Positions 63,441 through 64,000 of a stretch of 64,000 bases of DNA are shown here, piece by piece. The position numbers were made by a program, and so were the translations under genes. The notes under the pieces were generated by a model. The model saw only the letters and a program-made list of their open reading frames with translations, was not told where the DNA came from and did no database searches. Position 1 is the stretch's first letter. The number at the start of each line of letters is the position of its first letter. Origin of the DNA: Hespellia sp. (lineage in GTDB: Bacteria; Bacillota; Clostridia; Lachnospirales; Lachnospiraceae); contig JAQUUC010000009.1 in the NCBI GenBank assembly GCA_028694105.1, positions 1-64,000 on the forward strand. Reading direction: 5' to 3'.

Positions 63441-64000
63441 ATGCTGACAGAGTACAGAGCTGTTGTACAGAATGGAATCGGAGAAATTATCGAAAAGAAA
63501 TCACGTTTTATTGCAAATGTCATTTCAATTGCAACAGAAGAAGAAGCAGCGATGCAGATTGAAAAGATAAAAAAGCAATATTGGGATGCCAGACACAATT
63601 GCTGGGCATATATACTGGGGGAGGACCAGCCGCTGGAGCGTTTCAGTGATGACGGAGAACCGGGCGGAACTGCAGGCAAACCAATTCTGGAAGTAATCCG
63701 CGGAGAAGAACTTAGAAATGTACTGATTGTGGTAACCCGATACTTTGGTGGAACGCTGCTCGGAACCGGAGGGCTGGTCCGTGCGTATACGGGCGCATCA
63801 AAAGCGGGGCTCGCAAACAGTGAAATTGTCACGAGAATGTATGGATATCGTTTGGAGATACAGACAGACTACACCGGACTCGGAAAGATTCAGTATATTC
63901 TTGGAAGTCGGGGGATTGCAATTGCGGCTACTGACTATACGGAGGCAGTCAGAATTGAGATTCTTGTAAAAAAAGAGGATGAGAAGCAATTGATTGCAGA
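63441..64000 (+). CDS. yigZ: YigZ/IMPACT-family protein (partial)
   Basis: The N-terminal 186 residues of a protein of about 210-220. The UPF0029/IMPACT domain shows KKSRFIANVISIATEEEA near 18, ARHNCWAYILG near 50, RFSDDGEPGGTAGKPIL near 67 and VTRYFGGTLLGTGGLVRAY near 96, all highly conserved. The second small domain begins near 130 and is cut by the window end. The molecular role of bacterial YigZ is not settled; IMPACT proteins in eukaryotes act in translation control. ATG 63441 lies ten bases after GGAGGA; ATG 63431 would abut that site. Confidence 0.9.
   Translation, partial: MLTEYRAVVQNGIGEIIEKKSRFIANVISIATEEEAAMQIEKIKKQYWDARHNCWAYILGEDQPLERFSDDGEPGGTAGKPILEVIRGEELRNVLIVVTRYFGGTLLGTGGLVRAYTGASKAGLANSEIVTRMYGYRLEIQTDYTGLGKIQYILGSRGIAIAATDYTEAVRIEILVKKEDEKQLIA

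Noticed and set aside
1-64000. CRISPR array, tRNA or rRNA genes
   Set aside because: No regularly spaced 25-36-bp repeats, no cloverleaf with CCA and T-loop, and no rRNA-like conserved stretch were seen by eye.

Overview
The window looks like a chromosomal segment of an anaerobic, spore-forming, low-to-mid GC Firmicute of the Clostridia, most likely a Lachnospiraceae-type gut bacterium. The reasons are strong AGGAGG ribosome binding sites, a fused AdhE, ATP-type PEP carboxykinase, CotF-like spore coat proteins, an HPr kinase, a flavodiiron protein, two IS200/IS605 elements and a YesMN-controlled CUT1 sugar locus. The species assignment is inference. No rRNA, tRNA or CRISPR array was seen.

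Layout. 1-1047 carries the right end of an IS200/IS605 element, then two tandem promoter-hairpin-terminator cassettes without a convincing ORF (candidate small RNAs). 1048-7781 holds a WYL regulator, membrane proteins, a PHP phosphoesterase, an aldehyde dehydrogenase, MalQ and a CmpB-like membrane protein. 8127-10226 is a SpaA-type surface protein. 10309-13922 is a leuC-leuD-thrC operon plus a small membrane protein. 14131-15735 is pckA. 15904-17423 (minus) is a polysaccharide deacetylase and a CmpB-like protein. 17669-22234 is a MarR-controlled heterodimeric ABC exporter, followed by an orphan c-ring-like membrane protein and a PAP2 phosphatase. 23621-26233 is adhE, then a phosphotransferase-fold kinase and two CotF-family proteins.

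28341-32232 is the most disturbed stretch. It has a 276-bp giant palindrome, an ECF sigma factor gene whose last codons are cut off by an intact tnpA-tnpB IS element, the matching zinc-finger anti-sigma gene, and a 16-bp tandem repeat. 32228-37007 holds a flavodiiron-rubredoxin-reductase fusion, a divergent Crp/Fnr regulator with a shared palindrome, and a MATE transporter. 37093-39917 is larB-larC-larE (nickel-pincer cofactor synthesis) behind a promoter with MerR-type architecture.

39918-52012 is an alpha-mannoside utilisation locus: DUF624 protein, YesN regulator and YesM kinase on the minus strand, and a solute-binding protein, two permeases, GH38 alpha-mannosidase, HAD phosphatase and mannose-6-phosphate isomerase on the plus strand. 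The remainder is largely housekeeping: pyrG, a DUF1846 protein, ftsH, uvrC (apparently leaderless), hprK, a class A penicillin-binding protein and a YigZ-family protein cut by the window end.

The observations I would follow first are the paired hairpin RNAs with identical AACGGAA loops (345-950), the IS insertion that re-writes the end of a sigma factor (29470-31453), the 19-bp-spacer MerR-type promoter of the lar genes (37029-37059), the leaderless uvrC start (57742-57779) and the c-ring-like orphan (22322-22765).
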